Assembly: GCA_020638135.1 (NCBI GenBank)
Contig: JACKJE010000005.1
Coordinates: 1-64,000 of the forward strand
DNA length: 64,000 bases
Direction of reading: 5' to 3'
DNA from: Methylobacteriaceae bacterium
GTDB taxonomy: Bacteria > Pseudomonadota > Alphaproteobacteria > Rhizobiales > Beijerinckiaceae
Part shown: one piece after another, positions 1 to 8,692 of the stretch
Layout of the letters: every line of letters starts with the position of its first letter
Position numbering within the stretch: position 1 is the first letter of the stretch
Position numbers and translations under genes: made by a program
The notes under the pieces: generated by a model
What the model was told of the DNA's origin: nothing
Seen by the model: the letters and a program-made list of their open reading frames with translations, nothing else
The model's database searches: none

Positions 1-323
1 GGCTGACGCCGCCTCCTCAGCATGAGGACGTGGGATTGGGACGTCCGCCGCGCCTGTTCGAAAAGCCCGAACCCGTCGACGCCATCGCCGCCGTGCCCGA
101 CGGGCCGCCGCTGCGCTTCAAATGGCGGCGCGCGACGCACGAGATCGCGGCTTTCGAAGGCCCGGAGCGCATCGCGCCGGAATGGTGGCGCGACGCCGGT
201 TTCACGCGCGATTATTTCCACGTGGAGGACAAGAGCGGCGGCCGTTTCTGGCTCTACCGCGAAGGCCTGTTCGGCCGCGAGACGTCCCAGCCGCGCTGGT
301 TTTTGCACGGAGTGTTCGGGTGA
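1..323 (+). CDS. imuB: ImuB, Y-family polymerase-like mutasome protein (C-terminal part only)
   Basis: The reading frame is open from the first bases of the window and ends in TGA at 321-323; the start lies upstream. The visible ~106 residues match the end of ImuB: a proline-rich RLFEKPEPVDAI stretch, a KWRR block, PERIAPEWWRD, DYFHVED, FWLYREGLFG and the terminal PRWFLHGVFG. ImuB is the catalytically inactive Y-family protein that links the beta clamp to DnaE2 in SOS mutagenesis. Its stop overlaps the GTG start of dnaE2 by four bases (GTGA), so the two are translationally coupled, as usual for imuA-imuB-dnaE2 cassettes. Bases 13-27 match a repeat core found at 4067-4081, so the repeat may have entered this gene too. 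Confidence 0.85.
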   Translation, partial: LTPPPQHEDVGLGRPPRLFEKPEPVDAIAAVPDGPPLRFKWRRATHEIAAFEGPERIAPEWWRDAGFTRDYFHVEDKSGGRFWLYREGLFGRETSQPRWFLHGVFG

Positions 324-3300
324 CCTACGCCGAACTCGCCACGGCCACGAATTTCTCCTTCCTGCGCGGCGCGTCGCATCCGGAGGAGCTTGTCGCGACC
401 GCCGCCGCGCTGGGGCACGCAGGCATCGGAATCGCCGACCGCAATTCGGTCGCCGGCGTCGTGCGCGCCCATGTTTTCGCGCGCGAGCATGGCTTGATGC
501 GTAAACCGCCAACAGGCGGTTTACGGGACGACATCGGCGCCTTCAAGGTCGTGGCCGGCGCGCGGCTCGTATTCGAGGACGGAACGCCCGACATCATCGC
601 CTATCCGCAGGACCGGCCCGCCTGGGCAAAACTCTGCCGCATGCTGACGCAGGCCAACATGCGCGCGCAGAAAGGCAAGAGCCTGCTGCGGCTCGACGAT
701 CTCCTGGAATGGAACGAAGGCCTGCTGCTGATCGTCATGGAGCGCTCGTCGGCAAGCGCCGAGGAGATCGAGGCGTGCGGCAAGTCGATCTTGTCTACGC
801 CACAGGCCCCCTCCCCGGCCCTCCCCCGCTTCGCGGGAGAGGGGGCAGATTCATCACTTCATCCTGATCCGAGACCACGATTGCATGTCGTCCCCTCTCC
901 CAAACCGAAGTCGGCTTTTGCCGACTTCGACGCCAAAAGCGCGAACCGCCAACAGTCGGTTTGCATGCGGGGGAGGGAAAGGGAGGGGGCGGCGCCGCTG
1001 CTGCAGCGTCTGAAGCAGGCCGCGCCCGACCGCCTGTGGCTGGCGCTGACCGCCGCCTACGGCGCGCATATGCGGCGCGATTTCGCGCGGCGGCTGCAGC
1101 TTGCGCGCGCAACCGGCCTGCCGCTCGTCGCCATCAACGACGTTCTCATGCATGCGCCGGAGCGGCGCAAACTCGCCGACGTGCTCGCCTGTATCCGCGA
1201 ACGCACGACGCTCGACAATGCCGGCCGGTTGCTCAGCCGCAATGCCGAGCGGCGCCTCAAGAGCCCGCGCGAAATGGCGCGGCTGTTCGCCGATGCGCCC
1301 GGGGCCGTCGAGGAAAGCGCGCGCATTCTCGCGCGCATCGATTTCTCGCTCGATCAACTCGCCTACCAATATCCCTCCGAATTGCGCGAAGGCTTTGCGA
1401 GCGAGCAGGAGGCGCTCGAATATTTCACCGCCGAGGGCGCGAAGCTCCGCTATCCCGGCGGCGTTCCGCCGCGCGTCGTCGCCATGATCGCCCACGAATT
1501 GAAGCTCGTCGCCGCGCTCAACTACGCCGCCTATTTCCTGACCGTGCACGACATCGTGCGTTACGCGCGCTCGCGGGGCATTCTCGCGCAGGGACGCGGC
1601 TCGGCCGCCAATTCGACCATCTGCTATTGCCTCGGGATTACCGAGGTCGATCCGGTCGAGAACGGCCTGCTGTTCGAGCGTTTCATCTCGCAGCAGCGCG
1701 GCGAGCCGCCCGACATCGACGTCGATTTCGAGCACGAGCGGCGCGAGGAGGTGATCGCCTATATCTACGAACGATACGGACGGGAGCGCGCGGCCTTGAC
1801 GGCGACCGTCGTCAGCTATCGCGGCCGTTCGGCCATTCGCGAGACGGCAAAAGTCTTCGGCTTTTCCGAGGATGTGCTGTCGGCGCTGTCGCGTTCGGTA
1901 TGGGGGCGCGGCGAAGCGCCGGGCGAAGACGCCGGCGCGCGCGCGGGCCTCGACCCGAGCGAGCCCCGCTTCGCCAAAACGATCGAGCTGGCGCACGAAC
2001 TCGCCGGCTTTCCGCGCCATCTGTCGCAGCACACCGGCGGCTTCGTCATCACGCGCGACCGGCTCGACGAGATCACGCCGGTCCTGCCCGCCGCAATGGA
2101 GGGGCGCACGACGATCGAATGGGACAAGGACGATCTCGACGCCCTGCGCATCCTCAAGATCGACGTGCTCGCGCTCGGCATGCTCACCGCGCTGCGCAAG
2201 GGCTTCGCGCTGATCGAGCGGCACTACGGACAAAAGGTCGATCTCTCAATCACGCCCGACGAAAAGCCCGTCTACGACATGATCTCGCGCGCCGACACGA
2301 TCGGCGTGTTCCAGATCGAGAGCCGCGCGCAAATGTCCATGCTGCCGCGCCTCAAGCCGAATTGCTTCTACGATCTCGTCATCGAAGTCGCCATCGTGCG
2401 CCCGGGGCCGATCCAGGGCGACATGGTGCATCCCTATCTCAGGCGGCGGCTGGGGCTGGAGCCCGTCGACTATGTGAAGGATGAATTGCGCGCCGTGCTC
2501 GCGAAGACCTGCGGCGTGCCGCTGTTCCAGGAGCAGGCGATGCGCATCGCCATCGTGGCGGCGGGTTTCTCGCCCGACGAGGCCGACAAGCTGCGCCGCT
2601 CCATGGCCACCTTCAAACGCGTCGGCACGATCGGCCATTTCCAGGACAAGATGATCGAGGGCATGGTCGCGCGCGGCTATCCGCGCGACTTTGCCGAACG
2701 CTGCTTCAAGCAGATCGAGGGGTTCGGCTCCTACGGCTTTCCCGAGAGCCATGCAGCCTCCTTCGCCCGGCTCGTCTATGTCTCGGCCTGGATGAAATGC
2801 CATTACCCGGATGTCTTCGGCTGCGCGCTGATCAATTCGCAACCCATGGGTTTCTATGCGCCGGCGCAGATCGTGCGCGACGTGCGCGAGCACGGCGTGG
2901 AGGTCCGCGAGCCCGACATCAACGCGTCCGACTGGGATTGCACGCTGGAGGCTGTAACCCGGCCACCCTTCGAGACGCGCCCTTCGGGCGCTCCTCAGGA
3001 TGAGGGGGGAGGAAACCTCATCCTGAGGAGCGCTGCGCAGCAGCGCGTCTCGAAGGGCGAGGTTTCCGCCGACCGCCTCCACCCCCGCCACGCGGACATG
3101 GCTTTGCACATTCGCAGCAATCATGCGCTGCGGCTCGGGTTCCGGCTCGTCTCCGGCCTCGCGGAAGAGGAGATGCACAAGCTCGTCGCGTTACGCGGGC
3201 GCGGCTACGATTCCGTGCGCGACGTGTGGCTGCGCGCCGGCCTTTCGACGCGGACGCTGGAACTGCTCGCCGGGGCGGACGCCTTCGCGTCGCTCGGACT

Positions 3301-3937
3301 GACGCGGCGCGACGCGCTGTGGGCCGTGCAGGGGCTCAATCGCGCCGGCGACAAGGACGACCTGCCGCTGCTGCGTCCCCTCTCGTTTCGCGCGACAGAG
3401 CCCGACGCAAACCTGCCGCCGATGCCGCCGGGCGAAGAAGTGATCGAGGATTACCGGCGGCTGAAACTCTCGTTGCGCGCCCATCCCGTTTCCTTCGTGC
3501 GGCGCGAGCTCGACGCGAAAGGAATCATGCGCAATGCGAACCTTGCGACGATGCGCCAGACGCGCGTGAAGGTCGCGGGCCTCGTGCTGGTGCGCCAGCG
3601 GCCGGGTTCGGCCTCGGGCGTGGTGTTCATGACGATCGAGGACGAGACGGGTGTGGCCAATGCGATCGTCTGGCCGAAACTGTTCGAGAAATTGCGCGCG
3701 ACCGTGATCGGCGCGCGCTTCGTGGCGATCAGCGGCAAGTATCAGAACGAATCCGGCGTCATCCACATCATCGCCGATCATATCGAGGATTTGACGCCGC
3801 TCCTGTCGAAGATCGCGTGCGCAGACGAAGTCCCTCGCCCGCAACGCCCGCGCGAGAAGCAGGCGGCGCCCGACCTGTTCGCCGGCGACGGCGCGGCCGT
3901 GCGCGGCGCGCTGCCGAAGGGGCGGAATTTCCAGTGA
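320..3937 (+). CDS. dnaE2: Error-prone DNA polymerase DnaE2 with in-frame repeat insertions
   Basis: SOS-inducible C-family polymerase that performs translesion synthesis with ImuA and ImuB. The start is GTG at 320, overlapping the imuB stop; the protein begins VTYAELATATNFSFLRGASH, the usual DnaE2 N-terminus (PHP domain). The catalytic motif PDIDVDFEHERREEV is near residue 475, and the finger and palm blocks follow (GVFQIESRAQMSMLPR, ARPGPIQGDMVHPY-like, GSYGFPESHAASFA). An OB-fold lies near the C-terminus (VKVAGLVLVRQRPGSA). At 1205 aa it is longer than the usual ~1050-1150. The excess is repeat-derived sequence: a mini-palindrome near residue 65, about 65 residues at 160-225, and about 35 residues at 880-915. 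None shifts the frame. Whether the enzyme still works cannot be told from sequence. Confidence 0.95.
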   Translation: MTYAELATATNFSFLRGASHPEELVATAAALGHAGIGIADRNSVAGVVRAHVFAREHGLMRKPPTGGLRDDIGAFKVVAGARLVFEDGTPDIIAYPQDRPAWAKLCRMLTQANMRAQKGKSLLRLDDLLEWNEGLLLIVMERSSASAEEIEACGKSILSTPQAPSPALPRFAGEGADSSLHPDPRPRLHVVPSPKPKSAFADFDAKSANRQQSVCMRGREREGAAPLLQRLKQAAPDRLWLALTAAYGAHMRRDFARRLQLARATGLPLVAINDVLMHAPERRKLADVLACIRERTTLDNAGRLLSRNAERRLKSPREMARLFADAPGAVEESARILARIDFSLDQLAYQYPSELREGFASEQEALEYFTAEGAKLRYPGGVPPRVVAMIAHELKLVAALNYAAYFLTVHDIVRYARSRGILAQGRGSAANSTICYCLGITEVDPVENGLLFERFISQQRGEPPDIDVDFEHERREEVIAYIYERYGRERAALTATVVSYRGRSAIRETAKVFGFSEDVLSALSRSVWGRGEAPGEDAGARAGLDPSEPRFAKTIELAHELAGFPRHLSQHTGGFVITRDRLDEITPVLPAAMEGRTTIEWDKDDLDALRILKIDVLALGMLTALRKGFALIERHYGQKVDLSITPDEKPVYDMISRADTIGVFQIESRAQMSMLPRLKPNCFYDLVIEVAIVRPGPIQGDMVHPYLRRRLGLEPVDYVKDELRAVLAKTCGVPLFQEQAMRIAIVAAGFSPDEADKLRRSMATFKRVGTIGHFQDKMIEGMVARGYPRDFAERCFKQIEGFGSYGFPESHAASFARLVYVSAWMKCHYPDVFGCALINSQPMGFYAPAQIVRDVREHGVEVREPDINASDWDCTLEAVTRPPFETRPSGAPQDEGGGNLILRSAAQQRVSKGEVSADRLHPRHADMALHIRSNHALRLGFRLVSGLAEEEMHKLVALRGRGYDSVRDVWLRAGLSTRTLELLAGADAFASLGLTRRDALWAVQGLNRAGDKDDLPLLRPLSFRATEPDANLPPMPPGEEVIEDYRRLKLSLRAHPVSFVRRELDAKGIMRNANLATMRQTRVKVAGLVLVRQRPGSASGVVFMTIEDETGVANAIVWPKLFEKLRATVIGARFVAISGKYQNESGVIHIIADHIEDLTPLLSKIACADEVPRPQRPREKQAAPDLFAGDGAAVRGALPKGRNFQ
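503..526. repeat. Mini-palindrome inside dnaE2
   Basis: TAAACCGCC, a short loop and GGCGGTTTA form a hairpin at 503-526 within the PHP-domain coding region. The protein reads LMRKPPTGGLRDD here, which interrupts the expected run from FAREH to GAFKVVAGARL. A related core (AACCGCCAACAG...CGGTTTGC) recurs at 945-964 in the larger insertion, so both appear to belong to one repeat family. Confidence 0.6.
796..995. repeat. Composite palindromic repeat inserted in frame in dnaE2
   Basis: About 200 bases made of nested inverted repeats. There is a CCCTCCCCCGC/GCGGGAGAGGGGG hairpin near 825-847, and CGAAGTCGGC-TTTT-GCCGACTTCG at 906-929. AACCGCCAACAGTCGGTTTGC lies at 945-964, with G-rich and C-rich flanks. 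The encoded low-complexity peptide (APSPALPRFAGEG...) does not resemble DnaE2 and separates LLLIVMERS from LLQRLKQAAPDRLWLAL, which are normally close together. Its length keeps the reading frame open. Confidence 0.75.
2965..3057. repeat. Inverted repeat inserted in frame near the dnaE2 C-terminal region
   Basis: ACCCTTCGAGACGCG at 2965-2979 is mirrored by CGCGTCTCGAAGGG at 3044-3057. In between, CTCCTCAGGATGAGG is mirrored by CCTCATCCTGAGGAG. The encoded peptide (RPPFETRPSGAPQDEGGG...) is foreign to DnaE2 and sits between DCTLEAV and the ALRLGFRLVSGL block. The same arms recur in the intergenic repeat at 3950-4086. Confidence 0.8.
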
Positions 3938-3949
3938 GCTGGCTACCTT

Positions 3950-4086
3950 CATGCTGAGAAGCGATGCGCAGCATCGCGTCTCGAAGCATGTGGTTGCGGA
4001 GGCCAGTCGAAAATTCGGGCCCTCATCCTTCGAGACGCCCATGCTTCGAGACGCCCGCTGCGCGGGCTCCTCAGCATGAGGGGCAT
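3950..4086. repeat. Intergenic copy of the CTTCGAGACGC / CTCCTCAGCATGAGG repeat
   Basis: The gap after dnaE2 holds two divergent copies of the repeat also found inside dnaE2. One spans GCTGAGAAGCGATGCGCAGC to GCGTCTCGAAGCATG. The other spans CATCCTTCGAGACGCCC to GCTCCTCAGCATGAGG, with CCCGCTGCGCGGG as a strong hairpin. It is likely a non-autonomous REP-like element. A role in transcription termination after dnaE2 is possible but unproven. Confidence 0.75.
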
Positions 4087-4105
4087 GGGGTCGGTTTGCA
4101 CATGA

Positions 4106-4139
4106 TGTCAACCTCTCGGGCCGAGGGCTCGGGTTGACA
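4106..4139. promoter_or_regulatory. Inverted repeat upstream of the MBL hydrolase gene
   Basis: TGTCAACC at 4106-4113 is mirrored exactly by GGTTGACA at 4132-4139, with CTCGGG repeats between. It lies 46 bases before the start at 4186. The right arm contains TTGACA, a perfect -35 hexamer, but I see no convincing -10 at the right distance. It could be an operator or a small structured leader. Confidence 0.4.
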
Positions 4140-4185
4140 TTGCCGACCCAACCCGGATGGTTGCGCTTCAACAGACGGAAACGCC

Positions 4186-5097
4186 ATGACCGACGCCGAC
4201 GACAAGCTCATCCATTCGACCGCCTTCGACGTGAAGCCCGACGAAATCCAGCAGATTTCGCCGCTGGTGCGCCGGCTGGTCGAGAACAATCCCGGGCCCT
4301 TCACCTTCACGGGCACCTGCACCTATATCGTCGGGCGCGGCGATGTCGCGGTGATCGATCCCGGGCGCGAGAACGAGGCGCATACGCAGGCGATCATCGA
4401 TGCGCTGAAGGGCGAACGCATCGCCTGGATCGTCGTTTCGCACACCCACAAGGACCATTCGCCGGGCGCGGCCCTGCTGGCGGAACGCACGGGCGCGCCG
4501 ATCATCGGCTGCGCGCCTTTCGTTCCCAAGGACGGGCCGGAGAGCGGACTCGATTCCGCGCACGACCTCTCCTATGCGCCGACACGCGTGATGAAGAACG
4601 GCGAACGGATCGAAGGCGACGGCTATACGCTCGAGGCGATCGAGACGCCCGGCCACGCGAGCAATCACCTGTGCTTCGCGCTGCCGCAGGAGCGCTCGAT
4701 CTTTTCCGCCGACCACGTCATGGCGTGGTCGACCTCGATCGTCGCGCCGCCCGACGGCAACATGACCGACTACATGGCCTCGATCGACAAGCTGCGCGCG
4801 CGCGACGATACTCTGTTCTGGCCCGGCCACGGCGGCCCCGTCACCGAGCCGCAACGCTATCTGCGGGCGCTCGCAGCGCACAGACGTCAGCGCGAGGCGG
4901 CGATCGTGCGCCGCCTGCACGCCGGCGACGAAACGATCCCCGACATGGTGGCGCGCATCTACGACGGGCTCGATCCTCGCCTCGTCAATGCGGCCGCGCT
5001 GAGCGTGCTCGCGCATATGGAGGATCTCGTCACGCGCGGCGTCGCCATCGCCGAAGGGCCGATCACCGTGCAGGGGCGCTATCGCCGCGCAAGCTAG
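4186..5097 (+). CDS. MBL-fold metallo-hydrolase (LACTB2-like)
   Basis: A 303-aa metallo-beta-lactamase fold protein. The metal-binding signature HTHKDHS is at residues ~86-92. Further ligands fit HAS(N) in ETPGHASNHLC, the Asp of FSADHVMAW, and the His of FWPGHGGPV near residue 214. The N-terminal GTCTYIVGRGDVAVIDPG strand and the C-terminal winged-helix-like tail (DMVARIYDGLDPRLVNAAALSVLAHMEDL) are typical of the LACTB2 / beta-lactamase-like protein 2 group, whose bacterial substrates are mostly unknown. It is transcribed alone, with a repeat on each side. Confidence 0.85.
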   Translation: MTDADDKLIHSTAFDVKPDEIQQISPLVRRLVENNPGPFTFTGTCTYIVGRGDVAVIDPGRENEAHTQAIIDALKGERIAWIVVSHTHKDHSPGAALLAERTGAPIIGCAPFVPKDGPESGLDSAHDLSYAPTRVMKNGERIEGDGYTLEAIETPGHASNHLCFALPQERSIFSADHVMAWSTSIVAPPDGNMTDYMASIDKLRARDDTLFWPGHGGPVTEPQRYLRALAAHRRQREAAIVRRLHAGDETIPDMVARIYDGLDPRLVNAAALSVLAHMEDLVTRGVAIAEGPITVQGRYRRAS

Positions 5098-5153
5098 CGG
5101 CGCGTCACGCTTTTACGAAAGCGCACGACGCGCTCCAGCTTGCCGCCGCCGTC

Positions 5154-5196
5154 GCATATCCTCGTTGCAAGAGTCTGCAACTCTTGCGGGATATGC
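5154..5196. repeat. Nested hairpin between convergent genes
   Basis: Outer arms GCATATCC (5154-5161) and GGATATGC (5189-5196) enclose inner arms GCAAGAGT (5167-5174) and ACTCTTGC (5180-5187). It sits between the stop of the MBL hydrolase gene and the stop of the convergent LprI-like gene. It could act as a bidirectional terminator, but it has no T-tract. Confidence 0.6.
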
Positions 5197-5197
5197 G

Positions 5198-5584
5198 CTA
5201 GTTATCCGAGAGGTATTTGAGATATTTGGTGCGCGCCGCGATCACGTCGGCGCGGCAGACGGCGAAGCTGACTGCGCCGACATTGCGCGGAAAGTCGCTC
5301 GACAGAAATCCGAGGCAGGATTTTTCGCGGTAGGCGATCCATGCCGCCTGTTCCTCGGCGAGCGCCTTTTTGGCGGCTTCGCCGGGCATATCGACGAGAG
5401 CCGCCTTCCAGGCGACATCCATCGCCGCATTGGCGCGCGTCACGCGCTCGTCGCTGCAGCGCATGAGCGCCGTTTCGTCCGCGCCGGCCTTGTCGACGCA
5501 GGCGCGAAAGGTCGCGTCGTCGGCGCGCGCGGCCTCGGCCATCGCGCACAGCGCGAAAACGAAAGTCAGAATTCGCAAGATCAT
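5198..5584 (-). CDS. LprI-like (DUF1311) secreted protein
   Basis: 128 aa with a clear signal peptide (MILRILTFVFALCAMAEAARA). The mature domain has the spaced cysteines and the ALAEEQAAWIAYREKSC core typical of the lysozyme-inhibitor LprI / DUF1311 family (residues ~85-105), and C-terminal AVCRADVIAARTKYL. The ATG at 5584 overlaps the stop of the upstream DUF1499 gene by four bases (ATGA), so the two are co-translated. Proteins of this family are periplasmic. Lysozyme inhibition is known for a few members and only inferred here. Confidence 0.8.
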   Translation of the reverse strand: MILRILTFVFALCAMAEAARADDATFRACVDKAGADETALMRCSDERVTRANAAMDVAWKAALVDMPGEAAKKALAEEQAAWIAYREKSCLGFLSSDFPRNVGAVSFAVCRADVIAARTKYLKYLSDN

Positions 5585-6357
5585 TTGGCGTCCAGCTGCG
5601 TCTGCAGCTCCTCCGCAAACCGCTCGACGCGGCGCGCGTTGACGCCGAAATCGTTGCGTCCGTATCGCGAGACCGAACGCACGTCGAGCTTCGTCTGCCC
5701 GGCCAGCGGCTGCACGCGAATGGTGACATCGTCGGGAAATGCCATGATCAGCGTGCGCGCGACGGCGTCGATATGGCCGAGCCCAGCCCGGCCGCCGGGC
5801 GGCGACTGGTCGATGATCTTCCAGCCGAGCGCCTGCACGGCTTTCAGCACGAGCTGATAGGCTTCGTCGCCTTCGAGCTCGAGCAGGATCGGCTGAACGC
5901 CGGGATAGGCGGCGCGCTGCGCCTGCCGCTCCGCCGTCGTGCGCGCGCGCGGATTGCGGCCGCCGCGCGCCTCGGTCGCGATCCGCGACAGCGAGAATTG
6001 CGGGGGGTCGGCAATATCGGTCGAAATGTCGTTGAGCACGGGCAGGCGCAACGACTGGATCGCGAGATAGCCGGGGAAGGCGAGAAGCGCGAGAGCCAGC
6101 ACGACGCCGCCGAGCGCGTAGGACAGGCCGCGCCGCCCCGTCCGCCAGACGATGGCGGCCGCCGTGCCCGCGAGCAGGAGCACGAGGCAATCGATGAGGA
6201 TGGCCGAGCCGAAGACGGCGAGCCCCGCCGGCACGTCGACGAGCCGGAAGCGCGTGACCACGACCGCGACAGCGGCCACGGCCAGCGCGAAAACCGACAG
6301 CCGCAGGCTCCACACGGCGGCCTGCGACACCGGCTCCTCGACGATCATGCGCCGCAT
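5581..6357 (-). CDS. DUF1499 domain membrane protein
   Basis: 258 aa. The N-terminal half has about three membrane segments (LSVFALAVAAVAVVVTR, AILIDCLVLLLAGTAAAIVW, LGGVVLALALLAFPGYLA). The C-terminal half is a DUF1499 domain (LPVLNDISTDIADPPQFS, AVQALGWKIIDQSPP, IDAVARTLIMAFPDDVTIRV, DVRSVSRYGRNDFGVNARRV). The family is conserved in alphaproteobacteria and its function is unknown. It is translationally coupled to the LprI-like gene downstream, which suggests a shared envelope role. Confidence 0.85.
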   Translation of the reverse strand: MRRMIVEEPVSQAAVWSLRLSVFALAVAAVAVVVTRFRLVDVPAGLAVFGSAILIDCLVLLLAGTAAAIVWRTGRRGLSYALGGVVLALALLAFPGYLAIQSLRLPVLNDISTDIADPPQFSLSRIATEARGGRNPRARTTAERQAQRAAYPGVQPILLELEGDEAYQLVLKAVQALGWKIIDQSPPGGRAGLGHIDAVARTLIMAFPDDVTIRVQPLAGQTKLDVRSVSRYGRNDFGVNARRVERFAEELQTQLDAK

Positions 6358-6398
6358 CGCGTCTCCCTGCTCTCAGATCCGCGCCAGCGCCTGTTCTC

Positions 6399-8024
<1,626 letters not shown>

Positions 8025-8039
8025 GATCGTTTCTCCCTA

Positions 8040-8051
8040 CAAACAATGTTT
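8040..8051. promoter_or_regulatory. Possible regulator site in the acyl-CoA ligase leader
   Basis: AAACAATGTTT (8041-8051) is a perfect 5-bp-arm palindrome just upstream of the acyl-CoA ligase start, inside the 187-base divergent region shared with the MarR gene. It is short and could be chance. MarR proteins typically bind such palindromes in their own divergent promoters. Confidence 0.25.
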
Positions 8052-8211
8052 CGTGGCCCGCCAGCGCTCCCGGCGCCGCGTAGCGTTGTCCGTTTCTACT
8101 AGAGGCCGCCTCCAGAATCCAAGACCTGCCGGGCGCGGCCAAAGGCTGCTTGCCGTCGCCGGAGCAAATATCTAGCCTCTGCCGAGGGGGAATCGCTGGA
8201 GCGGCCTGAAA

Positions 8212-8676
8212 TTGACTGACGCATCCCGGGTGTGGTTCCGGTTCGTCCGGCTCGAGACGAGAATTCGACTGGCGGTGACCAATCGCCTGAAAGCCGTCGG
8301 TCTGTCCATCGCCCAGTGCGACGTGCTCACGACCCTGACCGAGCGCGAAGGCCTGAGCCAGCAGGACCTGGCCGAGCGCCTATACGTTACCAAAGGCAAT
8401 ATTTCCGGCCTGATCGACCGGCTGGCCGCCGCGGGTCTGGTGGAACGCCGCACCATCGCCAGCGACCGGCGCTCGCACGCCATTTTCCTGACGCCTGCCG
8501 GCCGGATCGCGGCCCAGAAGGGCATTGAGGCGCAGCAGGGCTTCGTCGACGACACTTTGGGACGCATGCCGCCCGGCGAACTCGCCGAATTCGAGCGGCT
8601 GCTGATCTCCTCACGCGATCTGGTGCGCGCCAGCGAGGCGGGCCAGAGCGCGCCGGGGAAGGCGAAGAGGGCGTAG
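8212..8676 (+). CDS. MarR family transcriptional regulator
   Basis: 154 aa with a winged helix-turn-helix: SIAQCDVLTTLTEREGLSQQ, DLAERLYVTKGNISGLIDRL (recognition helix) and AGLVERRTIASDRRSHAI (wing with the conserved DRR). The best start is TTG at 8212, as the N-terminal helix VWFRFVRLETRIRLAVTNRL belongs to the dimer interface. It is divergent from the acyl-CoA ligase and convergent with the amidase. By analogy it probably represses the ligase and responds to an acyl or aromatic ligand; that is inference. Confidence 0.85.
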   Translation: MTDASRVWFRFVRLETRIRLAVTNRLKAVGLSIAQCDVLTTLTEREGLSQQDLAERLYVTKGNISGLIDRLAAAGLVERRTIASDRRSHAIFLTPAGRIAAQKGIEAQQGFVDDTLGRMPPGELAEFERLLISSRDLVRASEAGQSAPGKAKRA

Positions 8677-8692
8677 AGCCCCGGTCCGCCGC

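Noticed and set aside
854..3178. Long open frames on the minus strand opposite dnaE2 (459 and 310 codons)
   Set aside because: They are composition shadows of a GC-rich gene: no domains, rich in Arg/Ala/His, and the plus frame has clear DnaE2 motifs.
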